NCBI RefSeq assembly: GCF_015209585.1
Contig: NZ_JADEYR010000003.1
Span: forward strand, 1 to 64,000
Source of the DNA: Brachybacterium epidermidis
Lineage (GTDB): Bacteria > Actinomycetota > Actinomycetes > Actinomycetales > Dermabacteraceae
Reading direction: 5' to 3'
Length of the DNA: 64,000 bases
Part shown: positions 24,177 to 33,035 of the stretch, piece by piece
How the letters are laid out: every line of letters starts with the position of its first letter
How positions within the stretch are numbered: position 1 is the first letter of the stretch
Notes under the pieces: model-generated
Told to the model about the DNA's origin: nothing
Database searches by the model: none
The model's input: only the letters and a program-made list of their open reading frames with translations
Program-made: the position numbers and the translations under genes

Positions 24177-25316
24177 TCAGGCGTTCAGCACCTGCATCAT
24201 GCCGGGAAGGTCCTCGGCGAGGTTGTCCCTCCACAGGCCCCACTCGTGGGTGGCGCCCTCGATGAGGGCGAACTCGTGGTCGATCCCCGCGGCGGCGAGG
24301 GCGTCGGCGAAGCGCCGCTGGTTGGGGTGCACCACGTTCTCGATGAGGTCCGCTCCGATCTCCCCGAGCTTCGCCTCGAACTGTCGCAGCAGGTCGCCGT
24401 GGGCGTGGAGGCCGTCGAACAGGTCATCCCACGGCCCATCGCCCGTGCGCAGGAACACCCGCTTGCCTCGGTATGTCTCGATGTTGTCCATCGGGTTGTA
24501 CCCCTTGGCGATCTTTGGGTACGGGTGATGGCCCCACGTGGCCCCGGGAAGGTTCGAGGTGCCGAAGTACTTCTCCGCGTCGAAGCCCGGGCACACCCAG
24601 ATCGCGCCGGCGACCGCGGCACCGTCCACGGTGGCCGGGTTGCAGTCGGCCGGTCCGGAGTAGGAGCTCACCGAGCGGAAGTGGCCCCAGTACCGCTGGC
24701 CCAGCGCCAAGGCGCCCCATCCGCCCATGGAGAGTCCTCCGATGGCCATCGCTTCGGGGCGGGTGCGGAAGTTCGAGTGCACGAACGGCAGCACCTGGTC
24801 CATGATGAAGGTCTCCCAGGCGGCTTCGCGGCCGGGCAGCGGGAAGTTGGCGTTGGAGTAGAAGCTTCCCGCGCCGCCGTCGGGCATCACCACGATGACC
24901 TCGTGCTTCTCGGTCTGCTCGATCACGCCGCCGATGTTGGTCCAGTCCTGGTAGAAGCCTCCGCGGCCGTGAAGCAGCACCAGCACCGGGTAGTGCCGGT
25001 CCGGGCTGGACTCGTAGCTGGGCGGCACCGTCACCCTCACCGACGGCGGGAAGGTCTTCACCATGCCGCCGGTGTCGAAGCGGAAGTCCACCGAGCGGAT
25101 GTCGGGATGGATCCAGGGGCTGCCGTCGATCATCCGCAGTCCAGCTGCGTCGTGGAACCCGCTCAGTGCTGACGCGCTCGCGGCAGCTGCGGCGCCGACG
25201 GCGATCATCGGGGCCAGGGCGGCAGCGCCCTTCAGCAGGGAGCGGCGGGACGGGCTGATCGCCGGTCGATCAACGGTGAGGCTGGTGATCGGGTCGATGT
25301 GGTGCGTGGGCGGCAT
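24177..25316 (-). CDS. Tat-exported esterase (antigen 85/esterase D-like alpha/beta hydrolase)
   Basis: 379 residues. A twin-arginine signal (SRRSLLKGAAALAPMIAVG, about residues 23-45) is followed by an Ala-rich cleavage region. The body is a PF00756-type alpha/beta hydrolase: VLVLLHGRGG (oxyanion region), nucleophile elbow GLSMGG near residue 195, an acidic residue in a TGDGPWDD context, and the catalytic His in GATHEWG. This fold includes mycolyltransferases, feruloyl esterases and enterobactin-type esterases; substrate unknown. It is expected to act outside the membrane. Single gene, convergent with the operon to its left across the 24011 hairpin. Confidence 0.87.
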   Translation of the reverse strand: MPPTHHIDPITSLTVDRPAISPSRRSLLKGAAALAPMIAVGAAAAASASALSGFHDAAGLRMIDGSPWIHPDIRSVDFRFDTGGMVKTFPPSVRVTVPPSYESSPDRHYPVLVLLHGRGGFYQDWTNIGGVIEQTEKHEVIVVMPDGGAGSFYSNANFPLPGREAAWETFIMDQVLPFVHSNFRTRPEAMAIGGLSMGGWGALALGQRYWGHFRSVSSYSGPADCNPATVDGAAVAGAIWVCPGFDAEKYFGTSNLPGATWGHHPYPKIAKGYNPMDNIETYRGKRVFLRTGDGPWDDLFDGLHAHGDLLRQFEAKLGEIGADLIENVVHPNQRRFADALAAAGIDHEFALIEGATHEWGLWRDNLAEDLPGMMQVLNA

Positions 25317-25889
25317 GGTGACTCCTCATCAGGGGCGGTCGTCGTCAAGGGACTCACGTTCCGGTGCACTGACATCTATGGCACGCTCGTGACGCGGACC
25401 ACTTTTACGTGGCCCTATGAGGGAGCGCAAAGTTCCCAGGTGGGACCGGCGTGTTGCTGATGGGTAACTCATGGCCCAAACGTCGTGACGGTGGGACATA
25501 AGTGCTGGTCAGCAGCACAGGGGGAGGTACTTTCGTACCGGTTCGGCCGCCCGCCTCCGGGGCGTTCTCGGTGTCCGGAGCGCTGGGAAGAGGAGCGAGA
25601 TCATGTCGGCGCCCGTGGAGTCGAGAAGAAGAAGGCGCCCGTGGAGTTGAGAAGAAGAAGAATAGGTCCCCTCGCCGTTGAGGGAACCTTGCGAAGAACC
25701 GTAGCCCAGGATCGAGAGGCGTAGATCACAACGGGGTCACGATCCGGGTCTTCGTGCTCTGGACGGGATGCCGCCGAGGGGACTCCTCCGCGCGCCCCTC
25801 CCCACCCTGCCGGATCGCCCCTACGATGGGGGGATCGTTGTCGCGACCAGCCGTTCCGGGCGTCGCGACCGCTGCTGACCAGTCACGAC
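25317..25889. other. intergenic region with a 26-bp tandem repeat; no gene supported
   Basis: About 570 bases. Two 26-bp copies lie at 25609-25634 and 25635-25660 (GCGCCCGTGGAGT..GAGAAGAAGAAG). A 79-codon open frame at 25485-25724 runs through them but has no ribosome-binding site and atypical composition. The region must hold the promoters of the esterase (left) and the ThuA operon (right); I could not place them. Confidence 0.55.
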
Positions 25890-25901
25890 ATGAGGATCGA
25901 G

Positions 25902-26675
25902 ATGACACTGCGCATCGCCGTGTTCGGCGAGAACCGGCACGAGAAGGTGGACCCGAAGGTCCAGGAGATCTACCCCGAGGGCATGCACACCGTGATCGCC
26001 GACGGCCTGCGTGAGACCCTCGCCGCCGACGGTGTCGACGCCGAGGTGCGGATCGCCCTGCTCGACGACATCGAGCAGTCCCTCTCGGAGGAGGCCCTGG
26101 CCCAGACCGACGTGCTGACCTGGTGGGGGCACATGGCCCACGGCGATGTCCCCGACGAGGTCGCCGAGCGTGTGGTGCGCCGCGTGCACGAGGGCATGGG
26201 CCTGATCGCCCTGCACTCCGCCCATTACGCCAAGGTGTTCAAGAAGCTGATGGGCACCACCTGCAACCTGCTGTGGCGCAACGAGGGCGAGGAGGAGCGG
26301 GTGTGGACCGTCAACGGCTCCCACCCCATCGCCCGTGGCGTCCCCCACCCGATCGTGATCCCTGAGCAGGAGATGTACGGGGAGATGTTCGACATCCCCG
26401 CTCCGGACGAGCTGGTGTTCGTCTCCTCCTTCGCCGGTGGCGAGGTGTTCCGCTCCGGCTGCGTGTTCCGCCGCGGCAAGGGCAAGTTGTTCTACTTCAG
26501 CCCGGGCGATCAGGAGTACCCCGTGTACCGGCAGGCGGAGATCCGCCGCGTCCTGGCCAACGCCGTGGTGTGGGCCCGCCCGGAGGACCGCCCGGCCGCA
26601 CCGGTCAAGATCGACAACGCCCAGCGCGACTGGTTCCGCGCTGCGGACGAGGAGGGCACCACGCGTGTCATCTGA
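25902..26675 (+). CDS. ThuA-like protein (class I glutamine amidotransferase fold)
   Basis: 257 residues from ATG 25902, preferred over ATG 25890 because GAGG lies six bases before it. The ThuA domain is complete: RIAVFGENRHEK at the start, LTWWGHMAHGDV, the LIALHSAHYAKVFKKL strand-turn-helix, and FYFSPGDQEYPVY near the end. ThuA proteins are linked with trehalose and related disaccharide catabolism and usually sit beside Gfo/Idh/MocA dehydrogenases, as here. The reading frame overlaps the next gene's GTG by 11 bases. The enzymatic step of ThuA proteins remains poorly defined. Confidence 0.87.
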   Translation: MTLRIAVFGENRHEKVDPKVQEIYPEGMHTVIADGLRETLAADGVDAEVRIALLDDIEQSLSEEALAQTDVLTWWGHMAHGDVPDEVAERVVRRVHEGMGLIALHSAHYAKVFKKLMGTTCNLLWRNEGEEERVWTVNGSHPIARGVPHPIVIPEQEMYGEMFDIPAPDELVFVSSFAGGEVFRSGCVFRRGKGKLFYFSPGDQEYPVYRQAEIRRVLANAVVWARPEDRPAAPVKIDNAQRDWFRAADEEGTTRVI

Positions 26676-27942
26676 GGTCCTCACCCACGCTCCCGGAGTG
26701 CACACCCCCGGCGCAGACGAGGCTCTCGGCACCCCCGCCCCGGGGGAGGCGCGCGCCGAGGCGCAGGCCCGTGCCCGACAGGCCGCACGGATCCCCGCCG
26801 ACCGTCCTGCGCGGGTGGTCATCGTCGGCGCCGGTCTGATGGGCGACTGGTGGGCACGCGAGGTGGTCGACAGCCCCGTCGCCGAGCTCGTGGGCATCGC
26901 CGATCTGGTCGACGGTGCGCCGCAGCGGGTGATCGCCGGCTGCGGCGCTGCGGATCCCGCGTCGATCGCCGTGGGAGCCGACGGTGTCGACCTCGCCCTC
27001 GAGGTGGGGGCCGACATCCTCATCAATCCCACGGTGCCCGTGGCCCACCATCCGGTGACCGTGCGGGCCCTGCACGCCGGCATCCCGGTGCTGGGGGAGA
27101 AGCCCGTCACCGAGACGCTGCCCGAGGCGATCAGCCTGGTCGCCCACGCGGAGATCACCGGCGTGCCGTTCATGGTGTCCCAGTCGCGCCGGTTCTTCCC
27201 CCAGGTGCGCCAGCTGCGCCAGTTCGTGGCCGACCATGGACCCACGGTGATCACCAGTGCGTTCTTCTCCCTGTTCGAGGAGCACGAGGGGTACCGCCGC
27301 CACCAGCTGCACCCGATGCTGCGCGACATGGGCATCCATGCCTTCGACACGGCCCGGTACGTGCTGGGCACCGACCCGGTGGCGGTCACCGCCCGCGGTG
27401 CTCGCCCCGAGTGGAGCGTGTACGACCACGACGCCACCGTCACGGCCACCTTCGAGATGTCCGACGGCTCGCTGTTCGTCTACAACGGCACCTGGAACGC
27501 CCGCGGCGCCACCACCTGGTGGAACAGTGAATGGCGGATCGGTGCCCAGCACGGCACCGCCACCTGGGACGGCAGCGGCCTGCCGGTCCTCACCACCGCT
27601 GATGAGGAGGAGACAGCGCGCCTTCAGGCCTGGATCGCCGAGCAGCCGGACCCGGATTCGCAGCCGGATCAGATCGCCGCCTCGCTCATCGAGTTCGTCA
27701 CCGCTCTGCGCGAAGCGCGCACCCCGATGTGCGAGGTCCACGAGAACCTGCTGAGCTTCGCGATGGTCGAGGCGGCTGTGGCCGCCGTGGACCATGGGAC
27801 GCGCATCGAGATCGATCCGCTGCTGGAGGAGGCCAAGGAGCAGGCGATCGCCGCCGAGACCCACCCTGAGGCGCGCGCCCTGATGCAGTCCTGGACCTCG
27901 GTGCGGGACGTGCTGGACGCCTGGCAGGAGGCCCAGGGCTAG
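26665..27942 (+). CDS. Gfo/Idh/MocA family oxidoreductase
   Basis: 425 residues from GTG 26665, overlapping the ThuA stop; the longer upstream frame is only the shadow of ThuA. After a 45-residue low-complexity head comes the Rossmann domain (VVIVGAGLMGDWWA), then the signature GEKPVTETL, and the C-terminal alpha/beta domain with MLRDMGIHAFDTARYVLGT, containing the His/Asp pair typical of the family. It should oxidise or epimerise a sugar or cyclitol with NAD(P). Co-transcription with thuA suggests disaccharide catabolism. It ends in TAG. Confidence 0.87.
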   Translation: MSSEVLTHAPGVHTPGADEALGTPAPGEARAEAQARARQAARIPADRPARVVIVGAGLMGDWWAREVVDSPVAELVGIADLVDGAPQRVIAGCGAADPASIAVGADGVDLALEVGADILINPTVPVAHHPVTVRALHAGIPVLGEKPVTETLPEAISLVAHAEITGVPFMVSQSRRFFPQVRQLRQFVADHGPTVITSAFFSLFEEHEGYRRHQLHPMLRDMGIHAFDTARYVLGTDPVAVTARGARPEWSVYDHDATVTATFEMSDGSLFVYNGTWNARGATTWWNSEWRIGAQHGTATWDGSGLPVLTTADEEETARLQAWIAEQPDPDSQPDQIAASLIEFVTALREARTPMCEVHENLLSFAMVEAAVAAVDHGTRIEIDPLLEEAKEQAIAAETHPEARALMQSWTSVRDVLDAWQEAQG

Positions 27943-27968
27943 GACCGGGGCACTGCGAGGGAGCATCC

Positions 27969-28125
27969 ATGGCCCTCACCCCTGCCCGGTTCGCCCGGCC
28001 CGCGTTCGCCCTGGAGGTGAGCATCGTGACCGGCGGCGCCTCCGGCATCGGCCGGGCGCTCGCGACACCGCTGCTCCAGCGCGGCGGGCGCGTGATCATC
28101 GCGGACAGGGACGCAACCGCCGCCG
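27969..28125 (+). pseudogene. N-terminal fragment of a short-chain dehydrogenase
   Basis: An ATG at 27969 starts a frame that gives a recognisable SDR nucleotide-binding segment (VSIVTGGASGIGRALATPLL, then GGRVIIADRDA) but nothing after about residue 50. The frame then runs into the terminator hairpin of the tRNA gene and stops at 28202. The catalytic Ser-Tyr-Lys part is missing. It is a remnant, probably cut when the region beside the tRNA was rearranged. Confidence 0.75.
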
Positions 28126-28164
28126 CCAGTTTCGGGTCCTGTGCTCGAACAGTGCTCGGACATG

Positions 28165-28214
28165 AGGAACGCCCCCCATCGCGCAGGAGAACCTGCAGAT
28201 GAGGGGCGTTTCCT
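28165..28214 (-). terminator. terminator hairpin behind tRNA-Arg
   Basis: Outer arms 28165-28179 and 28199-28214 (near-complementary, around GGGGCGTTTCCT) enclose an inner GCAGG-AGAA-CCTGC hairpin. It starts five bases beyond the tRNA 3' end on the minus strand. Confidence 0.7.
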
Positions 28215-28218
28215 TCGG

Positions 28219-28291
28219 CGCGCCCGGAGGGATTCGAACCCCCAACCTTCTGATCCGTAGTCAGATGCTCTATCCGTTAAGCTACGGGCGC
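28219..28291 (-). tRNA. tRNA-Arg(ACG)
   Basis: Reads on the minus strand as a complete cloverleaf: acceptor GCGCCCG/CGGGCGC, D-stem GCTT/GAGC, anticodon stem TCTGA/TCAGA with loop CTACGGA (anticodon ACG), T-arm with TTCGAAT. Length 73 with discriminator G; CCA is not encoded. The ACG anticodon is expected to be deaminated to ICG and read CGU/CGC/CGA. Confidence 0.96.
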
Positions 28292-28453
28292 CCGTCGGTG
28301 AAGCCGACCTGCACGATTTTAGTGGGTTGGCGGTGGTGGTGCCAATCCTGCGTGCATGAAGCTCCTCACACGACGGTCAGGCCGAGAACTCCGGGCCCGT
28401 CACCAGCTGGGGTTCTGCGGGTTCTGGGGCGGCTGCTGGGGGTCCTGGGGCGG

Positions 28454-29449
28454 CTACTGGGGATTCTGGGGCGGCTGGCCCCATGGCTGATCCTGTCCCG
28501 GCTGTGCCTGGCCCCACTGCTGATCGGAACCGGCCTCGCCCTGACCGGGCTGACCCTGGCCCCAGGACTGCCCCTGCGCCGGCGGGGACTGCTGAGCGGA
28601 GCCGTTCCACTGGTGGCTGCCCTGCGGGGCCGGCGGCACCGCGGGGGAGCCCTGGTGGGCAGCGAACGGGGGAACGGGGGAGGAGCTCTGCGCGCCCGGC
28701 GCCGGTGAGGCCGGGGCACCCGGAGCCTGCGGGACGGCCGGGGCGCCCGCCGCAGAGGAGGAGCCGTAGCCGACCGGGGCCGAGGCGGGGGTCTTCCCCT
28801 TCTTCCGGGAGCGCATGAAGAGGAAGGCGCCCAGGGCGAGAGCGAGCAGCAGCAGGAAGCCCAGCACCACCACGGCGATCACCACGATCAGCCAGGGGAA
28901 CCCGCCCCCGGCCTCGGCGACGATGTCCACGCCTTGGAAGAACTCCGAGATGTCCGTGTAGGTGACGGTGTTGCCGTCGATGGTGCCGCCCTTGGACTCC
29001 AGCACCTTGCCCGGGAAGCTGAAGGTCATGTGGAAGTCGATGTCGGAGATGCCCAGCAGCGACAGGTCCTCCTCGGTGAACTCCTCGTCGCCGAAATTCA
29101 TCACCAGGTTGAGCTTGCCGTCCTCCTCGGTGACCCGGAAGGAGCTGTTGTAATCGGAGCTGTCGGCCTGACCGGTGATGCGGCAGCCCCACAGGTCACC
29201 CTCCTCGTAGGGCTCCGGTACCGCGTCGTCGATCGAGGGCTGTTCGCCACGCATGGCCTCGCACATCTCGGCGGCGGAGTTGTACTCCGTCTCCATCAGG
29301 GACTTCGGTATGGCGATGTCCATCGTCGTGACGACGTCCTCGGCGCTGTTGACCTCGATGTCGGCGTGGAGGCGGCAGCCGGCCAGCACGAGCAGGAAAG
29401 GGATGAGCAGAGCGGCGGTCAGTCGCCGACGCCACGAGAGGGTGTTCAT
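28454..29449 (-). CDS. LppM-family lipoprotein, C-terminus cut by an in-frame TAG
   Basis: 331 residues from ATG 29449 (AGGGGC upstream; the longer frame from 29509 is rejected). The signal peptide ends in a lipobox LAGC (about residue 25). An LppM domain follows (ADIEVNSAEDVVTTMDIAI, then the DGNTVTYTDI region), then a membrane helix at about residues 182-208 and a Gln/Pro/Gly-rich cytoplasmic tail. The tail's repeat PPQNPQ is interrupted by TAG at 28456-28454; the same frame continues 17 more codons (PPQDPQQPPQNPQNPSW) to a TGA at 28402-28400. The context is CAG CAG repeated, so this looks like a CAG-to-TAG change. Confidence 0.82.
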   Translation of the reverse strand: MNTLSWRRRLTAALLIPFLLVLAGCRLHADIEVNSAEDVVTTMDIAIPKSLMETEYNSAAEMCEAMRGEQPSIDDAVPEPYEEGDLWGCRITGQADSSDYNSSFRVTEEDGKLNLVMNFGDEEFTEEDLSLLGISDIDFHMTFSFPGKVLESKGGTIDGNTVTYTDISEFFQGVDIVAEAGGGFPWLIVVIAVVVLGFLLLLALALGAFLFMRSRKKGKTPASAPVGYGSSSAAGAPAVPQAPGAPASPAPGAQSSSPVPPFAAHQGSPAVPPAPQGSHQWNGSAQQSPPAQGQSWGQGQPGQGEAGSDQQWGQAQPGQDQPWGQPPQNPQ

Positions 29450-29629
29450 GATGCCCCTGAGGGTGGAGGAGGAGTGGTGGGCGCGCCGAGCGGTCAGCAT
29501 CGGCCACACGGCCAGCGTACCGTCCCAAATGTCGATCTGCCCTGGGGAGAACTCCCCATCTCGCTGGCGCTTCGAGGCCGGATCGGTCCGCCAACGGCTC
29601 GGGGCGGGACCCGCCGGCTTCGGACGCGT

Positions 29630-30691
29630 TCAGTCGTCCGTGCCCGGCGCGGGATTCGAGGAGGAGCTGCTCCCCGACGCGGCGTCGTCGCGCGACAGGG
29701 CATCAGCGGCGGCGGCCCGCACCGTGTCCGCGGCGGTGCCGACGGCGTCGGCCGCGGCGCGCACCGGGTCGGCGGCGGAGGAGCCAGGCGGCATGGCCTC
29801 GCCGAACACCGGGGACGGCTGGGGGCGCTTGGGGGCGATGCCGTCCCCGGAGGAGACCCCGCGGATGCGGCGCACCACCCACGGCCCCAGATGCTCGCGG
29901 GCCCATTGCAGGTCCTCATGCCGGGCCTCGCGGCGCGGCCGGGGCTCATCCAGCTCGTCGCCGAGCTCGATCCGGTCCAGCTCGTGGGGGACGCCCAGGG
30001 TGTCCAGCACCTCCACGGCGATGGTCTGGTGGCCGGTGGGGGAGAAGTGCAGGCGGTCCTCCGCCCACATCACCGAATGGGTGAGCGCGCGCAGCGACCA
30101 CAGGTCCACCACGGCTGCCCCGTGGCGCCGCGCCACCGCCCGGATGTTCTCGTTGTAGACCGCGACCCGCCCTCGGATCAGGTTGAACACCGGAGTGTCG
30201 CCCACGTCCGGTCCGGTCCACAGAATCACGGTGGCACCGCCGGCCGCGAGCTGCGCGACGGCGTCATCCATCGCCGAGGCGATCTCATCCGGGTCGCCCC
30301 TCCGGATCACGTCGTTGCCGCCTGCGAAGATGCTGATCAGATCCGCGTCGAGGGCGAGGGCCGGCTCGAGCTGCTCCTCGAGGATCTGGCGGTACAGCCG
30401 TCCCCGGATCGCCAGGTTCGCGTAGCTGAAGTCCGGCACGGTGCGGCCCAGCTCCGCCGCCACGCGGTCCGCCCAGCCGCGGTGCCCGCCGGGGACCATC
30501 GGATCGGGGTCACCGATGCCCTCGGTGAAGGAATCGCCGAGGGCGACGAAGCGATGCCAGGGATGAAGGGCCTGCCCACCAGGGCCGGCTGCTCCCGCAC
30601 CGGTGCTCGCGGACCCGTCAGCAGATGGATCCGCGGGGTCCGGGACAGGCGGGGGAGCGGGGCTGGGGGACGCTGTTGCCACGTCGTTCAC
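29630..30691 (-). CDS. SGNH/GDSL-family hydrolase
   Basis: 353 residues from GTG 30691, which overlaps the crgA stop (GTGA). The SGNH blocks are present: FVALGDSFTEGIGDPD (nucleophile Ser), WADRVAAELG, FAGGNDV (Asn block III), and DRLHFSPTGHQ (catalytic Asp/His). No signal peptide is visible, so it is probably cytoplasmic. The C-terminal about 90 residues are low-complexity Ala/Ser/Asp. Likely an esterase or lipase acting on acyl or acetyl esters; substrate unknown. It is conserved next to crgA only by inference from this operon layout. Confidence 0.85.
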   Translation of the reverse strand: MNDVATASPSPAPPPVPDPADPSADGSASTGAGAAGPGGQALHPWHRFVALGDSFTEGIGDPDPMVPGGHRGWADRVAAELGRTVPDFSYANLAIRGRLYRQILEEQLEPALALDADLISIFAGGNDVIRRGDPDEIASAMDDAVAQLAAGGATVILWTGPDVGDTPVFNLIRGRVAVYNENIRAVARRHGAAVVDLWSLRALTHSVMWAEDRLHFSPTGHQTIAVEVLDTLGVPHELDRIELGDELDEPRPRREARHEDLQWAREHLGPWVVRRIRGVSSGDGIAPKRPQPSPVFGEAMPPGSSAADPVRAAADAVGTAADTVRAAAADALSRDDAASGSSSSSNPAPGTDD

Positions 30692-31335
30692 TTCCAGAAC
30701 ATCAGCATGCCGCCGCCCATCATCATCAGGCCGAACCCGGCCGCGAGATTCCAGTCGCCGATCGGCAGCGGCAGGGTGCCGGCGGAGAGGTAGTAGGTCA
30801 CAAGGTACACCAGGCCCAGGATCAGCAGGGCCACCGCCGTGGGAGCGAGCCACTGCGGGTTCATCTGCGAGGCAGCGGCGACCCGTCGGCCGCGGCGCGC
30901 ACCCTCGCTGCTCGCCGGCTTGCGGGCCGCGGTGGAGCGCGAGGCGTCCTTGGCCCTCTCGCCCACCTCGCCGGTGGCGGCGCTGGTGGAGGAGCGCTTG
31001 CGGCGCGCCGGGTCCTTGCCGGTCGCGTCCTCGGACTCCGGGTCCTTCCCCTTCGAGCCCGCAGCAGCGCCCTTGGCCTTCGCACGCCTGCGCGCGCCCG
31101 GGGTGACCTCGCTGCGCTCGCCGTCGGTGTCATCGCCCTCGAGCGTCGACCCCCGGGGCGCGTCGTCCCTGCCGACGGGCGCGTCGTCCCCGTCGACGGC
31201 CGTGCCGGACTCCTCGTCCGCGGTGCCCGTGGCCTCGTCGTCCTCCGGGAGCTCTTCGAGGTGCTCCGTCCCGGACGTGGCAGCTGCCGGCGCCGCCTTC
31301 GCCCGTGCGGACCGCTTCCTCTTGCTCCTGGCCAT
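30688..31335 (-). CDS. crgA: cell division protein CrgA
   Basis: 215 residues from ATG 31335 (MARSKRKRS start). The family core is the C-terminal 80 residues: NPQWLAPTAVALLILGLVYLVTYYL (TM1), SAGTLPLPIGDWN, and AAGFGLMMMGGGMLMFWK (TM2), an excellent match to CrgA. The remaining about 135 residues are a long charged, Ser/Ala/Lys/Glu-rich cytoplasmic extension; mycobacterial CrgA has only about 93 residues in total. CrgA helps recruit FtsI and other septal proteins and coordinates division with wall synthesis. It is divergent from the DUF881 gene, as in other actinobacteria. Confidence 0.92.
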   Translation of the reverse strand: MARSKRKRSARAKAAPAAATSGTEHLEELPEDDEATGTADEESGTAVDGDDAPVGRDDAPRGSTLEGDDTDGERSEVTPGARRRAKAKGAAAGSKGKDPESEDATGKDPARRKRSSTSAATGEVGERAKDASRSTAARKPASSEGARRGRRVAAASQMNPQWLAPTAVALLILGLVYLVTYYLSAGTLPLPIGDWNLAAGFGLMMMGGGMLMFWK

Positions 31336-31449
31336 TCCTCGGTGCTCCCTCACTCCTGCTGACCGCGCCATAGCGCGGTGATCCGCGGAAGCGGACCTTG
31401 GCTTAGGGTAATGGCCGTCGGGCGACTGCGCGAAAGGCGGGAGGGAACC

Positions 31450-32274
31450 ATGGACCCACGACCCCCGGACCCTGCCGCTCCCGATCCCGGTGAGCGCACC
31501 GCCGCTCCCGATCGGGGCGAGCGCACCTCCGGGCCCGTCCAGCCGGACTCACCGGGGACACAGGTCCCCGCCTCCCGGCGAGAGTTCGCCGGGCGCCTGG
31601 GCGTGGGCCTGGTGATGGCGGCCTGCGGTGTGCTGTTCGTGACCACCTCCCGCATCTCGGGCGGGGGGTCGATCCGCGATGAGTCCAGCAGTGTGGCCGA
31701 GGTGCTGCGCGAGCGTGACCGCACCATCGGATCCCTCACGGACTCCGCGGCCGACAAGCGCGCCCGCATCGATGAGCTCACTCGCAAGGGCGGCGGCAGT
31801 GAGCACCGCACCCAGCTGGTGGCCGACGCGGTGGGCCTCAGCTCCGTCGTCGGCCCCGGGGTGCGGGTCACGCTCTCCGATGCCCCCACCAGTGCGCTGG
31901 GCAGCATCCCCGGGGTCACGCCTGACGACCTGGTGGTCCACCAGCAGGACATGGAGGCCTTCATCAACGCCCTGTGGGCCGGTGGGGCCGAGGCGATGAT
32001 GCTGCAGGACCAGCGGGTGATCAACGGCAGCGCCTTCCGCTGCGCGGGCAACACTCTTCTGCTCGAGGGCCGCGTGTACTCGCCCCCGTTCGTGATCACC
32101 ACCATCGGTGACCCCGACGCCCTCATGGCCGCGCTGGACAGTGCCCCGAGCGTGGCGCTGTACCGCGAGTGGGTGGACTACGTGGGCCTGGGGGAGCGCT
32201 CCGAGACGATCGACGAGGTGACCCTGCCGGCCTTCGAGGGCTCGCTCACCATCGACGTGGCGAGGGCCGGATGA
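31450..32274 (+). CDS. DUF881 family protein
   Basis: 274 residues from ATG 31450 (GGGAGGGAA upstream). A disordered acidic head of about 45 residues, one membrane helix (FAGRLGVGLVMAACGVLFVTT), a coiled-coil-like segment (SSVAEVLRERDRTIGSLTD), then the DUF881 domain (GPGVRVTLSDAP, DLVVHQQDMEAFINALWAGG, MLQDQRVI). The family is found beside crgA and pknB in actinobacteria (Rv0012 in Mycobacterium tuberculosis); function is not established. The stop overlaps the sortase ATG (ATGA). Confidence 0.88.
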   Translation: MDPRPPDPAAPDPGERTAAPDRGERTSGPVQPDSPGTQVPASRREFAGRLGVGLVMAACGVLFVTTSRISGGGSIRDESSSVAEVLRERDRTIGSLTDSAADKRARIDELTRKGGGSEHRTQLVADAVGLSSVVGPGVRVTLSDAPTSALGSIPGVTPDDLVVHQQDMEAFINALWAGGAEAMMLQDQRVINGSAFRCAGNTLLLEGRVYSPPFVITTIGDPDALMAALDSAPSVALYREWVDYVGLGERSETIDEVTLPAFEGSLTIDVARAG

Positions 32275-33035
32275 GTCGGGGACGCCGCCGCGCCGACGGG
32301 ACGGCCCGAGGCGCGCACAGGGCCAAGCGCACCTCGCTGCTGGGCGGGGCGATCGGGGTGCTCGGCGAACTGCTCCTGACCCTCGGCGCCCTGATGCTGT
32401 TGTTCCTGGTGTGGCAGCTGTGGTGGACGGATGTGGTCGCCGACCGCGAGCAGGACACCATCGTCGCCGAGCTCGACCAGCAGTGGGGCGAGGCGGAGCA
32501 GGCCATCGCCGCCCCCCAGGACGGCCCTCCGCCGGTGCCCGACACCCTGGGCGACACCATGGTGTGGGGCACGATGCACGTGCCCGAGTTCGACCGGCAG
32601 CGAGTGCCCCTGGCCGAGGGCGTGAGCCTGGAGAAAGTGCTCAACGTCAAGGGCGTGGGTCACTACCCCGAGACGGCACTGCCGGGCCAGGTGGGCAACT
32701 TCTCCGTGGCCGGGCACCGCAACACCTACGGCCGCCCCTTCGAGGGCATCGCCCGCCTGGAGGAGGGCGATGCGATCGTGATCGAGACGGCCGAAGCCTT
32801 CTACGTCTACGAGGTGACCGAGTCGCTGGTGGTGATGCCCGATGCGGTCGAGGTCATCGCGCCCACCCCCGGGCAGCCCGGTGTGGAGCCCACCGAGGCG
32901 ATGCTCACCCTGACTGCGTGCCACCCCATGTACTCGGCGCGCGAGCGGTACATCGTGCACGCCGAGTTCGCCTACTGGACCGACCGTGCCGACGGCATCC
33001 CCGAGGCCCTCGCACCCAACGGACAGGAGGGCTGA
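32271..33035 (+). CDS. class E sortase
   Basis: 254 residues from ATG 32271. Charged N-terminus, one membrane helix (about residues 25-48), then the sortase barrel: VAGHRNTYGRPF (catalytic His), TLTACHP (catalytic Cys) and SARERYIVHA (catalytic Arg). The TLTACHP and membrane-N-terminal layout fit class E sortases, the usual house-keeping sortase of high-GC actinobacteria, which anchor proteins with LAXTG-like signals to the wall. No sortase substrate is apparent nearby. Overlaps both neighbours by one to four bases. Confidence 0.9.
   Translation: MSRGRRRADGTARGAHRAKRTSLLGGAIGVLGELLLTLGALMLLFLVWQLWWTDVVADREQDTIVAELDQQWGEAEQAIAAPQDGPPPVPDTLGDTMVWGTMHVPEFDRQRVPLAEGVSLEKVLNVKGVGHYPETALPGQVGNFSVAGHRNTYGRPFEGIARLEEGDAIVIETAEAFYVYEVTESLVVMPDAVEVIAPTPGQPGVEPTEAMLTLTACHPMYSARERYIVHAEFAYWTDRADGIPEALAPNGQEG

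Noticed and set aside
25485-25724. 79-codon frame in the gap before the ThuA operon
   Set aside because: It runs through a 26-bp repeat, has no Shine-Dalgarno and atypical composition; I see no gene there.
28165-28214. Attachment site at tRNA-Arg
   Set aside because: I found no second copy of the tRNA 3' end in the window and no integrase; the hairpin is better explained as a terminator.
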